NCBI GenBank assembly: GCA_015499985.1 | Contig: JAAAUF010000052.1 | Span: forward strand, 39,193-82,210 | Reading direction: 5' to 3' | Length of the DNA: 43,018 nt | DNA from: Haplosporangium gracile | Lineage: Eukaryota > Mortierellomycota > Mortierellomycetes > Mortierellales > Mortierellaceae | Shown here: positions 1 through 10,179 of the stretch, piece after piece | Layout of the letters: every line of letters starts with the position of its first letter | Numbering within the stretch: position 1 is the first letter of the stretch | The notes under the pieces: model-generated | Told to the model about the DNA's origin: nothing | The model's database searches: none | What the model saw: only the letters and a program-made list of their open reading frames with translations | Program-made: the position numbers and the translations under genes

Positions 1-69
1 TCCTTCTTTTTCCTTGCTCTAATGTTCAATGGCTTTGTTTTGTTTTATTTTTTTCTTGGACCATATTAG

Positions 70-337
70 CTCGTACGAAAATGATTTTGTGGACCCGGAT
101 CAGATTGATCTTTTGGAATCCAGAGGGGGAGGTGAAGGAGAAGGAGGAGATGCTCACAACCATGGGTACGATGGCCATGATCAAGGGCATAGTGCATACG
201 GCCATGATCAAGGAGAACGAAGAGAAGATATTCTCAATTACGATCATGGCCATAGTCAAGGTGTCAATTACGACCATGCTCATGGCGGGTACAGAGACAG
301 CGATTCCAACAGCGGGTGGAATGCTTCTGCCTTAGGG

Positions 338-368
<31 letters not shown>

Positions 369-427
369 GTACCGATAACAACAACAATGACAACAGCAAC
401 AATAACCAGGATTTCAACTTTCACTAG
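70..427 (+). CDS. 3'-terminal exon of an unidentified Gly/His/Asp/Asn-rich protein
   Basis: This is the last exon of a gene that begins left of the window. An intron end is visible: a CTAAT-like branch site at about 18-22, a T-rich tract, and an AG acceptor at 68-69. The open frame runs from 70 (one base completing a split codon) to the TAG at 425-427. It encodes about 119 residues with no recognisable domain: an acidic start (YENDFVDPDQIDLLE), then GHDQG/YDHGH-type His-Asp-Gly repeats, then an asparagine run and an NNNQDFNFH end. An ATG at 29 lies in the inferred intron and is probably not used. Composition suggests a disordered tail, for example of a regulatory protein, but the product cannot be named. 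It is convergent with the large regulator at 621-4592, with about 190 bp between the stop codons. Confidence 0.5.
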
Positions 428-620
428 AAAACAAACAAACATGCAAACTTACCTGACAAACAAAAGAGCAAAAGACACAGATAGCAAACATGCCAACTTT
501 CGAACGTTTTTTTTTTTTGTCATTTTATTGAGGCTAATCAAATGCTATGTTGTGTGGTCTAAATGAGAAGAAGCGGAAAAGAAGGACGGAAGTAACGAAA
601 GAAGGGAAACGCTTTGCTAT

Positions 621-3600
621 TTATTCTTCTACAATCTCGGCCATCTCTTCATCATGCAAGCCAGAAGGCGGGAAAGTTGGGATGTTAGACGACGACAGCG
701 ATACCTGTGCTCCTGCACCTCCAGCAGCCGACGACGACGATGATGTTGCTGTGGAGGAGAAAGACGAGAGAGGGATCTGTAGAGAGGATCGACGGTGGAG
801 GCGGGTGTTGCTCAGATTCCGATGATGTGGGTTGTGGTACAGCGGCTGGAACACCATCTGCGGCTGCTGCTGGTGTTGATGTTGTACTTGTTGATGTATC
901 TCCTGCACCTGTTGTAGTGGGTGAGAAGGAGGCGACAGAGGAAGTGATGGTGATTGCATCGGGAACTGCTGTTGTTGATGATGAGGGTGTATCAACTGCT
1001 GGAGCTGAAGCTGCTGCATCTGAAGCTGTTGCTGTTGTTGATGGTGGTATGTATAGAAGCGTTTCTGCGGTATCATGGTCTGCTGTTGCGGTTGCTGCTG
1101 AGGCTGCTGCTGCTGCTGGATCTGTTGTTGAAACTGCAGTGCGTCCGCACGGGGTGGTGGTGGTAGGCTCTGAAGCTGCATAGGAGAAACAGGAGGGGGT
1201 AGTACTCCTCCTCCGGTATTAGCACGGACGATGGACTTCCTTGGCAAAGAGGGTGTTGTCGACGACGACGAGGAAGACGACGAGACTGAAGACGACTGTG
1301 CACCTCCTTCTGGCAGCACAGCTGGGACCACAGGAGGCGAAAGGTTCGGCACCGTCGCCGACACTGGGACTGTACCAGTCGGCTGGTAAGGCTGGAAACC
1401 CGGATGTCCGGACACCGACTGTCGCTGTGGATGGGATAAGGCTCGTTGATGCAGCAATGGGGCATTGGGCTGCTGCTGTTGCATTTGCTGTTGTTGCTGT
1501 TGCTGGAGCACAGATGGTGGCTGCTGCTGCTGCTGCTGTTGGACTTGTTGCATCATGGATGGCTGGCTTTGATATGCTTGTTGCTGCCGCTGTTGCTGGA
1601 ATTGGAGTTGTTGCTGTTGCTGTTGCTGCTGGTGCAAAAGAAACGTAGGCGGTAGATACTGAATCTGTTGCTGCTGCTGCGGGTGGTGTTGGTTATGGTG
1701 TTGGTTATGGTGTTGATATGGTTGCAGGTGCTGTGGAATCTGTGGTAATGACATGGCACGCTGACGATGATATTGTTGCTGCTGTTGTTGTTGGGGATGC
1801 AAAGGACGGTGGTGAGGATGAAGAGGATAAGGAGGGTAATACCCCCCAATCGTCGCCCCAGAAGAGTGGAGCGGGTAGATGACATGGGGCATCGGCTTGA
1901 CCATCGTGAGCGACTCGGCCGCAACTTTACTCCCACCTTTTGGACGTCCTCTCGGTTTGGGGACAGCATCGCGACAGGTCTTAGCCTTGGACGGGTGCTT
2001 GAGACAGTTTAAGCAGGGGCGGCCATGGTCACATTTAATATGCGACCTCTTGCAGGCTGCGCACGCGACCACGGGAAGGAGGATGTCGTCGTACGAGGGA
2101 GATGAGGGTGAAGAGGCCCCTGACGGTGAGGGTGACGAGGACTCGGATGGTGATCGGGAGGTGGAGATGGTTATCGGCATAGGAAGAAGCGGCCGGGAAC
2201 TCGAAAACGACGATGATGATGAGGACGACTGGCTGGACATTTCTGGACCCAAAAAGAGTTGTTGTTGCTGTTGATAAGGATGCTGGGAATGATGGAGGGG
2301 AGTTGAAGGCTGTTGTTGTTGGTGGTGCTGCTGAGACAGTTGTTGTTGCTGTTGACTGAACGGATGGCCAGGAAAGGAGGAAAGGTTGCCGGTATTTGTA
2401 GGGTGAGATGCTAGACGCTCAATTGTTGAGAATGACCCAGAGAGTGGATCTGCAAAGGGAGATGACGACGAAGACGACGAAGAGACAGTAGGAAGAGAGG
2501 GAGGAGTACCGTGAGTGTGAGCGAATGGGTTGTCACCGCCCATGGTAGACGGCACAGAAGAGCTGCTGCTGGGATCGAGGAGGCCGAAATCGATATCTTG
2601 CTGAGCAAACAAGTCCAAAGCTCTAAAGGACTGGTCCTCTTGCTCCTGGTCCAATTGGCCCTGGTCCGGAGGGGTCGACATGGTCCCCGCCGCTCCTCTG
2701 GATTCTATTATCGAGGAGGAAGAGTTTGGAAAAGTTGCTGCTGTTGTTGTAGTTGAAGATGGAGAAAAGTAATCGGGAAACCGGCTGGGTGACAGGTGGT
2801 GTGCTCGATGAGAGTCGTATGGGGTAGTGTGAATGTTGAAACTGAGGTTGTTGCTGTTGCTCAATGCTAGTGCAACTTCGAGCTGCTCGATGAGGCCAAT
2901 GGGATGCTGCTGGTCTGGCTCCGAGAGGAAGAGAGTTGAGTTGATGACCATCGAAGGGTTATGAAAAGAAGAAAAAGAAGGAGAAGAAGTAGAAGAAGTA
3001 GAAGAAGGTATAGAAGGAGAGGGAGAGAATGTGGAGAATGAAGGCGGGGAGGAAGAAGAGTTCTTGCCGCCGTTGTGAGGGCAGGATGCAGAGGACGACA
3101 AATGATGGGCGGATGAAGCGGAATGGGAACAAGGGATCAAGGCGCCCCGCTCAAATGTAGAATCGGCGTTTGCACTAATGTTGTCGCAGTCGCTCGATAG
3201 TAAGTTTTGCAGATCTCTTTCGGTTGTGACACCTAAAGCAATACTCTTGTTGTTGTTGTTATTGTTGTTGTTGCCGTCGACGCCGTCTGAAGAGAGGGTG
3301 AAGGGTAATGATGGGATGAGGAATGTTTTTAATGTTCCTGTAGGGTAGGGGCCGGTCTCGTAGGGGTGGGCACCAAAGCGCTGTTGTTGTTGCTGCTGGT
3401 TGAGTGCGGGCAAGGATGTAGTCCTGGGCCGGCTGACGGGGTAATTGAATCGAGGTATTTTGCCGAGAGCCCCGTTGCTGAGGGAGGATGAAGAAGAGGA
3501 GAGAGGATCCGGGGGTGCAGAAAACGAGGGTGAAAGCGAGGGGTGATCCAATAGGGGGGATGTTGTTGATGTGGATGCAAGTGTTGTGTGAAAATAAGGG

Positions 3601-4592
3601 TGAGTGTGAGTGATGTCGAAAGTCTCAACGTCAATGCTCAAAGGCAGAGGAGAAGCAGGGGTGTAAAAAAGAGATGGATGAGAAGAAGTACAGGATGAAG
3701 AAGGGAGAGGGTGGCGGTGAGGGAGGCGATGACCTTGTGCGACGACGTGTCCGGGATGTGACCAAGGAGAGAGAGGAGTGTCAAAGTAGTAAAAGTGGCT
3801 AGACTGTTTTGGAAGATGAGGGTTGGGATTGGGGTAAGGAGCAGGGGTGATTGTCTGAGTTGGAGTTGGAGTTGGAGCAGAGGCAGACGAAGCGGAGGTT
3901 GGGGTTGGCTGGCGATGACAAAGTTCAAGGTTGAGGTCAAAGTCGAAGTCAAGATTCAAGTCGAAGTCAAAATCGAGGTCGAGATCGAGTTGTGGGTTAA
4001 GTGCTGTCGATCCTGCGTCTGTGTTTGTATCTGTGTTTGTGTCGAAGTTAATAATAATGTAGTTGTCCTCGTCGTCAATGGCCGAGTGGCTTTTGGTGGA
4101 TTGACAATTATGGTGGCTGGGTAGAAGGGGCTGCTCTTTTTGTTCCTGCAGCTGCTGCTGTGGTTGTAATTGCACTTGTACTTGTACTTGTTGTGCTTGC
4201 ACTTGAGAAAAAGAGTGCTCGAGGGAAAAGGATGGCGAGGAATGATGTGCTTGCGATGAGGAGGTACTGTAGTTGATGCAGTGGTCAGTGAGAGTGAGGA
4301 AAGTGTCGGTGCGGCTGTTCAATTCGCTGCTGCAAGTTGAGGTTGAATGACCGTTCTGGCAATTGCTGGTGCTGGAAAGTGGAAGACGTTGTGGTTCGTC
4401 CGGAGATTTTTCGAGGAGGAAGGTGTGGGGAGCCCAGTAGTGATGTTGAGCCGAGTTGCCGATTTGGAGTTTGAGTTCTGCTGCTGGCAAATGTAATTGA
4501 AGGAGTTGTTGTTCGTGTTGTTGACTAAGCAGATTATTGTCGCTGTTGTTTGTGGTGTTGGTGCCTCGGGTCGTATTGTTCGCAGGAAGGAT
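621..4592 (-). CDS. Large Zn(II)2Cys6 / AT-hook transcription factor, 5' end missing
   Basis: The frame runs on the minus strand from an acceptor (CCTAG, ag at 4594-4593) to the TAA at 623-621, about 1,323 codons. The fungal binuclear zinc cluster is visible as C-x2-C-x6-C-x5-C-x2-C-x9-C (starting CAACKRSHIKCDHGRPC, genomic about 1975-2070). Directly after it comes the AT-hook core KPRGRPKGG. Around these lie Ser/Pro-rich segments, D/N-rich repeats at the N-terminal side and many polyglutamine tracts in the C-terminal 400 residues. The family (Zn2Cys6, in which the cluster binds DNA in GAL4-like regulators) implies nuclear transcriptional control; the target is unknown. The spacing recalls the AcuK/ERT1-like group, but I see no PAS domain. 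There is no in-frame ATG between the upstream stop and residue ~500, so TTG at 4490 is not a credible start. The initiator must lie in an upstream exon, possibly 9624-9947. Confidence 0.8.
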   Translation of the reverse strand: MLPANNTTRGTNTTNNSDNNLLSQQHEQQLLQLHLPAAELKLQIGNSAQHHYWAPHTFLLEKSPDEPQRLPLSSTSNCQNGHSTSTCSSELNSRTDTFLTLTDHCINYSTSSSQAHHSSPSFSLEHSFSQVQAQQVQVQVQLQPQQQLQEQKEQPLLPSHHNCQSTKSHSAIDDEDNYIIINFDTNTDTNTDAGSTALNPQLDLDLDFDFDLNLDFDFDLNLELCHRQPTPTSASSASAPTPTPTQTITPAPYPNPNPHLPKQSSHFYYFDTPLSPWSHPGHVVAQGHRLPHRHPLPSSSCTSSHPSLFYTPASPLPLSIDVETFDITHTHPYFHTTLASTSTTSPLLDHPSLSPSFSAPPDPLSSSSSSLSNGALGKIPRFNYPVSRPRTTSLPALNQQQQQQRFGAHPYETGPYPTGTLKTFLIPSLPFTLSSDGVDGNNNNNNNNKSIALGVTTERDLQNLLSSDCDNISANADSTFERGALIPCSHSASSAHHLSSSASCPHNGGKNSSSSPPSFSTFSPSPSIPSSTSSTSSPSFSSFHNPSMVINSTLFLSEPDQQHPIGLIEQLEVALALSNSNNLSFNIHTTPYDSHRAHHLSPSRFPDYFSPSSTTTTAATFPNSSSSIIESRGAAGTMSTPPDQGQLDQEQEDQSFRALDLFAQQDIDFGLLDPSSSSSVPSTMGGDNPFAHTHGTPPSLPTVSSSSSSSSPFADPLSGSFSTIERLASHPTNTGNLSSFPGHPFSQQQQQLSQQHHQQQQPSTPLHHSQHPYQQQQQLFLGPEMSSQSSSSSSSFSSSRPLLPMPITISTSRSPSESSSPSPSGASSPSSPSYDDILLPVVACAACKRSHIKCDHGRPCLNCLKHPSKAKTCRDAVPKPRGRPKGGSKVAAESLTMVKPMPHVIYPLHSSGATIGGYYPPYPLHPHHRPLHPQQQQQQQYHRQRAMSLPQIPQHLQPYQHHNQHHNQHHPQQQQQIQYLPPTFLLHQQQQQQQQLQFQQQRQQQAYQSQPSMMQQVQQQQQQQPPSVLQQQQQQQMQQQQPNAPLLHQRALSHPQRQSVSGHPGFQPYQPTGTVPVSATVPNLSPPVVPAVLPEGGAQSSSVSSSSSSSSTTPSLPRKSIVRANTGGGVLPPPVSPMQLQSLPPPPRADALQFQQQIQQQQQPQQQPQQQTMIPQKRFYTYHHQQQQQLQMQQLQLQQLIHPHHQQQQFPMQSPSLPLSPPSHPLQQVQEIHQQVQHQHQQQPQMVFQPLYHNPHHRNLSNTRLHRRSSLQIPLSSFSSTATSSSSSAAGGAGAQVSLSSSNIPTFPPSGLHDEEMAEIVEE

Positions 4593-7500
4593 CTAGGCGG
4601 AGGGAAAATAATAATAATGATAATGATAATAATGGGAAGAGGAACAGAACCAAGACGAAGGAAAGGGAACGGAGGGCATTGAAAGATGAGAAAAAAAAGG
4701 GCAAATTGAAGAAAAAGAAAGAGCCAAAGGGAAAATAGAAAAGGAAAAGAAAAAGGAAAAGGAAAGTAAAAGTAAAATAAAATAAAATAAAATAAACGAT
4801 GGGGGAGGATAGAAGAGAAGAAGAGAAAAAGAAGAGAAGAAAGAAGAAGAGAAGAAGAGGAAGGTTAGTAGGTGCTCTTGAACAGTCTACAAGATCAGCC
4901 AGGTCTATGGATCAGGAATGAAAATGACATGAATGAATGGGTATGACGATGAACACGAGTCGTCGTTGTTGTTGTTGTTTTCGTTGTTCGTTGTCCGTGT
5001 CAATGCTAATGTCAATGCCAATGTTGTTTGTTTTGTCATTTTGTCTCTCTTTTTCACTTATTCTCTCCTTTTTTTTTTCTGTATCTCGAATGGGGCAGGC
5101 AAACGATGTTGTTGGTCGTTGCTTATTGTTATCGTTGCTGTCATTGCACGAAAAAAAACAAGCGCGCTGGTGCCCTTTCCTCCTCTCTCTCCTCTTTCAC
5201 CTCCTCGTCACCATAGGGAAAATGCGCCCGACTGGGTCGGTCATGTCTCGTAACGCTCTCTCTTCTCTCTTTCTCTCTTGCTGGATGAATGTGGATCAAC
5301 TGAGAGCATGAGACAGGGGAGAGGGTGCGTGCCACACGCGGATAATGTTGCTTATTCTCTTTTGTGTTATTTTTGCACATCTTGACGCAGTATCTGGGAA
5401 GAGTACCAGCGACAATGCGCAACAATAACCCAATTGGAAATACAGAACTAGGGTGGTTACGTTGTGACATGTGTGATGGATGTGAGCGGCAATGGTACGT
5501 GTAAGCCAAGGAGAAAAAAAAAGGTACTGCAACAAATAACAAATAAAAAGGTAACACACATATACACATACACACACACGCATGCACTCGAAAATAAAAA
5601 AAAAAAAGAAGATACTGTTTCGTCTAGTAAACATTGTATGCGTATGCGTATGCGTGCACACGAGAAGGGGTAAAAAAGAAGAAGGACAGGATAAAAAAAA
5701 TCTGCTCGACAAGAATAAAAGAACAACAATGCGGCTGTGTTTTCTGCTGTTTGTCCGAGAGAGAAGGAGAAGGTAAACGAGAGCGAGAGCGAGAGCGAGA
5801 GTCAACGAGGTCATTCATTTCAGCGTCTAGTGAGCATAGGGCGAATGAGGTCTTTGTAGGTGTTTTTTGATGTTTTGTTTGTTGGAGGTTTCTCTTTTTT
5901 CTGTCGCCAAAAAATTAACACATACGACATTTATGCTTACTTCACTCGACTCCCGCAGCGTGATATGATGTTATGCTCGTATATGCAAAAATAATTACAA
6001 AAAAAAACAGAAATATAAACGAGGCGATTGGGTATAGGGAACAGTGAGAAGTTGAGAGTGAATAAATGAGGGAGAGAGGAGAAGAAGCAACGAGTGAAAA
6101 CAGGAAGGCAATTGATAGGTACAGTGAAAAGAAAGGAAAAGAGGGAAAGAAGAAAAGGAAAAGAGGGAAAAAGGAAGGGAAAGTGAGCAGCAAGAAAAAA
6201 AAACACAAAACAAGGCAACGTTAAAGTGATGACGGACAAAGGGAAAAGATATACAGGAGAACAAAAAAAAGAAAGAAAGAAGAGGATGGGAGAGAGGAAG
6301 GCGAATCTCTTTTTTAAATGAACAAGTAAAAAAAAAAAAAAAAAGGAAAATGCCCATTCAAGCAGATAGAATGACTGAAGGGGAGGAGGGATGGATTGTT
6401 TGCAAACACAAATAAACGTGTGTGTGTATGTACATGTCCTTGAGTGCAGGGATATGTGAATGTAAAGTATATGCGTGTGTGGAGATAAATGAATTGAGTT
6501 GTCTAATGGATGGTTAGTTGAAAAAAAGGACGAAGGTGGGTGTACGACCTGGATGGGTTGAATATATATATGTATATATATTCTCACGCGGGAAGAATAG
6601 AATAAAAGGGCGGGATGTTGACGTTGCAGCTGGGGTCGTAGTATAATAGTAGATAGTGTAGGGAACAAAGTGCAGGGGCACAATGAGGAGATAGTAGATT
6701 ATCGAAAGGAAGTGGAGACTGAAGGAGGCAGACAGAGTTAGAGTCAGACAAGATAAATAGCAGGCTGGCTGGGGGCTATATATGTATCTATTAAGCGCGA
6801 GTGTTGGAAGAATGCACCCGAGCCTGAATAAGGATGAGAAGAAAAGACCTCCGAGCCAATTGAATAGAATGGGGATGTGAATAGAATGGGGAAGGTACCT
6901 TTGTAGGGTAATGTGCAATTAGATAAATGAGAAAACGATGGTTGAGGTAAGAATGGCGGCGAAAGGAGTAGAGGTAAGAGAAAAAAGAGTCTTTGGTTTT
7001 GCTGTAGTAGATGAATGAAAGACAAATACGAATGGGCAGAGGCGTTGAAGGCGACAGAGTACAAGTGTGAGCACGACGGGCACGAGAGTAAGAAGACGAA
7101 GAATGAAAGACTGAGAGAAAAGGAGAAGAAAGAGGCACAAAGGAGGAACAACATGAACGAGAAGAAATAAGGAAGCAAACAAACCTGGAAGAAGTCAAGA
7201 TGGGGATGAGGAGAAGATAATCATGTTCTGTCATTGGCTTCTTCTCCATATTCAAGTCAGGGTGATACACATAGGCAAGACTATCGCTGCTGTTTTTGTT
7301 CTTATTCGCATATTAATATTGTTATCCCATCTCGCTCTCGCTCACTCTCTCTCCATTTGACTCTGCCAAGTTGCCAACAAAAGGGCGAAAGCATGAAAAG
7401 TAGAAGAAATGGAAGAAGTGCGCCTCTTCTCCCCCCTACCTCTGTCTTTCAATCAATCAATCACACATTGCCATTCCACTTTTATAACCTCACATACATA

Positions 7501-9623
7501 TTTCGCTTTCTATTATTGACAACGGGAGAGTTAAGAAGAAGACGAAGAGCGAATTAAAGGAATGCAGCCGATCGACAACATATTGTTCAGCGGTGAAAAT
7601 GAGAGTATCTCTTTAAAAAAACTCTTTCATAATCATCCATCATTGTTATTATTACTATTTGTTGTTCAGAGACCACCATCGCCAAGAATAAGAGTTGCGC
7701 ATTTCGCCGCCTACCACTTGTTTCTTTGCTTGTCGTTGGACACTCGATATCGGCCACTCTCGACCCGCCGCTGCTCTTCTCTTCTGTTTCTCATTTGTTA
7801 GACTACTCTAACACACTCCAATCATAATTGAAGTACACGATGGGTACTCCCCCAAAATGGTATCGCCCCCGCCCTCACTGTAGTTAACAAAACACCTGGC
7901 CTTCTGTGCCACCCATTCATCCCCCCACCTTTGTGCACCCTTTTCGAACCACGCCCAACCACGTCACACTCTTCTCCGTCTCAATTTTGGTTACAAAGAC
8001 ACACCAAAAGTGGGCTGCTGGTAAATCTGTCGTTACTCAATTTTTATCTTGTGTTCTGTTGCAATTGTTCTATTGCATCTCTCGCGCATTGTACGACAAC
8101 GAATATGAAATAATAGCAAAACCCCGATTGAATTGAAATTTTCGCAGAATACACTAATAGGAAGAAACGATGAAGACGGAAAGAAGGGGGTCTGGGCAAG
8201 ACGGAACCCCAGGATTGCAGGCGAACAGTTGCACAGGACACAAAAAAAGAAGGGAGAGAGGAAGGGAACAGGAGGCGAGAGAGAGAAAGGAGGGAGAAGG
8301 GACAAGGGAGAGAGGGGAGAGGGGAGAATGAGAGCGAGGAGCCCTTTCCCCTTTAATTTTTTTCCCGCCAAAACCAAAGCGACCCAAACAAAATCCGCCG
8401 ATCGCATTTTTTTGTTATTGTACTATTGTATATTTTATTGCGGCGGATGAGTAGTCTACCATCCGCATCGATGCATCGTATCGCATCCCTCTTCTCTTTC
8501 TCTCTTTACTGCTCTTTTTCTTTTGTGCTTTTGTGCTCTCTTAAAGAACACATGAAAAAACACTGAAAACGGGGAGAGAAGTGACGCGTCCTTGCAATTT
8601 ACAGAAGGCGTAAAAAGAATAAGCAAAAAAAAAAAGACCTTCAGAAAGGATCAGATCGATTGAGAGGGAGGATGGCTCAATAACTCCTTTGTTGCTCATA
8701 ACGGGTAAAGAGCTCTGTTTTGTATAAGGTTCGCGTTTCCATTCTCACTTTCTTCTCTCTCCTCTCTCTCCTCTGTCAAAAAAAGTACACACGCTTCTTG
8801 TCATTTTGCCTTCAACTTATTCCCTCACCTTGACTTCTCTTTCCTTCATTCCTTCCTTTCTCCCATTCCTCGCGCAAAATTGGCTTTTTTTCCGCGGACA
8901 TGGTATAATGTACTGTACAGTATGCTAAGGGTAAGAAAAATATAAAATAAAATTGGCGGGAGGTAAGGGAAGAACAGGGAAGAAAAGGGAGAGGGAGAGA
9001 GAAGGAGGAAGGAAGGATGAGGTTCAAGACACGTAACATGGGGCCCAAAAAAAGAACGAATGAGATGTATGGAAAATGCACTTGTACTCCCAGTTAGACA
9101 AAGAAAAACAGCACGCATTGCATGCATGCACGTACAGTTGTTTCTTAACACAAACCTCAAACCTCTCTTCTCCTTCACTCCTTCTTTCGTGTTCAAAAGT
9201 TTGTCCTATCCCCTTCCTTCAAAGACACTACCCTGTTTTTCTTGTATTTTTGCATGTTCTATTAATCCTATGCATCTTGTCCACCCATGGCATCATGAAG
9301 CGGGAAAAAAAACGAGGGAGTGGGATACATGGATCAACTGCCCGACAAGCATCTGCTTTTTTTAACATGTCAACAAATGTAAGCCTTCTCCAACCCTTCT
9401 CTCGCGGATGTACAATGACAAAAAAAAACTGGCGGGGAGCAAACCACGGAAAGAACGAAAGAGAGTGTGTGTATGTTTACGAAAGAAAAGATGGAGTAGA
9501 AGGGAAGGTTGTATGAATACAGAAACAGCGGAGGTAGAGCACGAAAAGTAAGGTACTTTTTTTGCAGAAAGATTGCGACCCGTAATTGCTTTTCTATTTT
9601 CTAGTATTTTAGTTTGAACCTAC
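4593..9623 (-). other. Gene-poor stretch: leader/long-intron candidate with simple repeats
   Basis: About 5 kb without a convincing coding region. Open frames here translate to low-complexity F/S/L/P or K/R/E/G strings, produced by long purine runs on plus (about 4600-4870, 5930-7190, 8140-8340, 8930-9030) alternating with pyrimidine runs (7260-8130, 8740-8880). Simple repeats include AAAAT repeats near 4769-4796, a GTATGC-type repeat near 5636-5656, GAGAGC repeats at about 5779-5800, a TA-rich patch at 6559-6582 and several A9-A17 tracts. The pyrimidine-rich minus strand next to 4593 suits an intron end of the minus-strand regulator. The stretch may be its promoter and leader, or one very long intron joined to the exon at 9624-9947. 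I see no tRNA or repeat-element signature. Confidence 0.4.
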
Positions 9624-9947
9624 CGTTGGTCGTTGGGGTTCATAAATCGGAGTCAATTTGTCAGCTAGATCGGCGGCAGTGGTAGCGGGATCGACAACGG
9701 GATCTGTTGTTGCTACTGCTGCTGGCGGCATCTCCCCCCTGCTCAAGGAGGTAGAGGAGAAAGAAGAAGAAGATGAAGGGGATAATGACGAGGTAGTTTC
9801 CATTTCCTCCAAAATTGCTCCCGTCGGCAGTGTAAGCTCTTCTTGGTCATCCTCTTCTGTTTCGGCAGCAACATCTGCGGGAAGAGAAAAAAGATCGCTC
9901 CGTCGATCCTTCCCCTTTTCCTTCGTGGAAGTGAAATCCAAAGACAT
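9624..9947 (-). CDS. Orphan first coding exon (acidic/Ser-rich N-terminus)
   Basis: Minus strand. The ATG at 9947-9945 (AAAAATGTCT context) opens a 108-codon frame that ends at a consensus donor, ACG|GTAGGT (gt at 9623-9622), phase 0. The protein starts MSLDFTSTKEKGKDRR, then an acidic region (AAETEEDDQEELTLP), a serine-rich stretch and a complete TTDPVVDPATTAADLADKLTP-type segment ending in YEPQRPT. An acceptor (TTGTCTAG, ag at 9963-9962) lies just before the ATG, and a GTACAA donor at 10179 on minus suggests a non-coding 5' exon. I do not recognise the product. No good following exon is visible before 4592, where the large regulator's exon begins, also in phase 0. It could therefore be the regulator's N-terminus, or a separate gene whose small exons I missed. 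Confidence 0.5.
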
Positions 9948-9961
9948 TTTTCTTCTCAGCA

Positions 9962-10179
9962 CTAGACAAGACTTGAAGTATATGGGATGAAAGCGTCAAC
10001 AGTGGCAATATACAACAGAGAGCAGAAATAATAAAAAGAAAAGAAAAAGAGTCAAAATATTGCGTGTTCAGAATGTATGGAGAGAGATGATGGTGCTAAA
10101 GTCGCCACTGATTTGAAAGAGAATCGGGTTCAGAGCCGGAAAAAAAAAATGTCGTCAACAACAATTACAACGATTGTAC
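9962..10179 (-). other. Candidate 5'UTR intron
   Basis: On the minus strand, CAG|GTACAA (gt at 10179-10178) and TTGTCTAG| (ag at 9963-9962) bracket a 218-bp segment of ordinary intron size directly before the ATG of the orphan exon. This would place a non-coding exon upstream of 10180. It rests on splice motifs only. Confidence 0.3.

Noticed and set aside
707..1183. Val/Ala-rich frame antisense to the regulator
   Set aside because: Shadow of the polyglutamine-coding strand; CTG/TTG repeats read as Leu/Val/Ala in other frames.
5937..6683. 248-codon open frame on minus
   Set aside because: Composition is almost only F/S/L/P from a purine-rich plus strand; no domain, no splice support.
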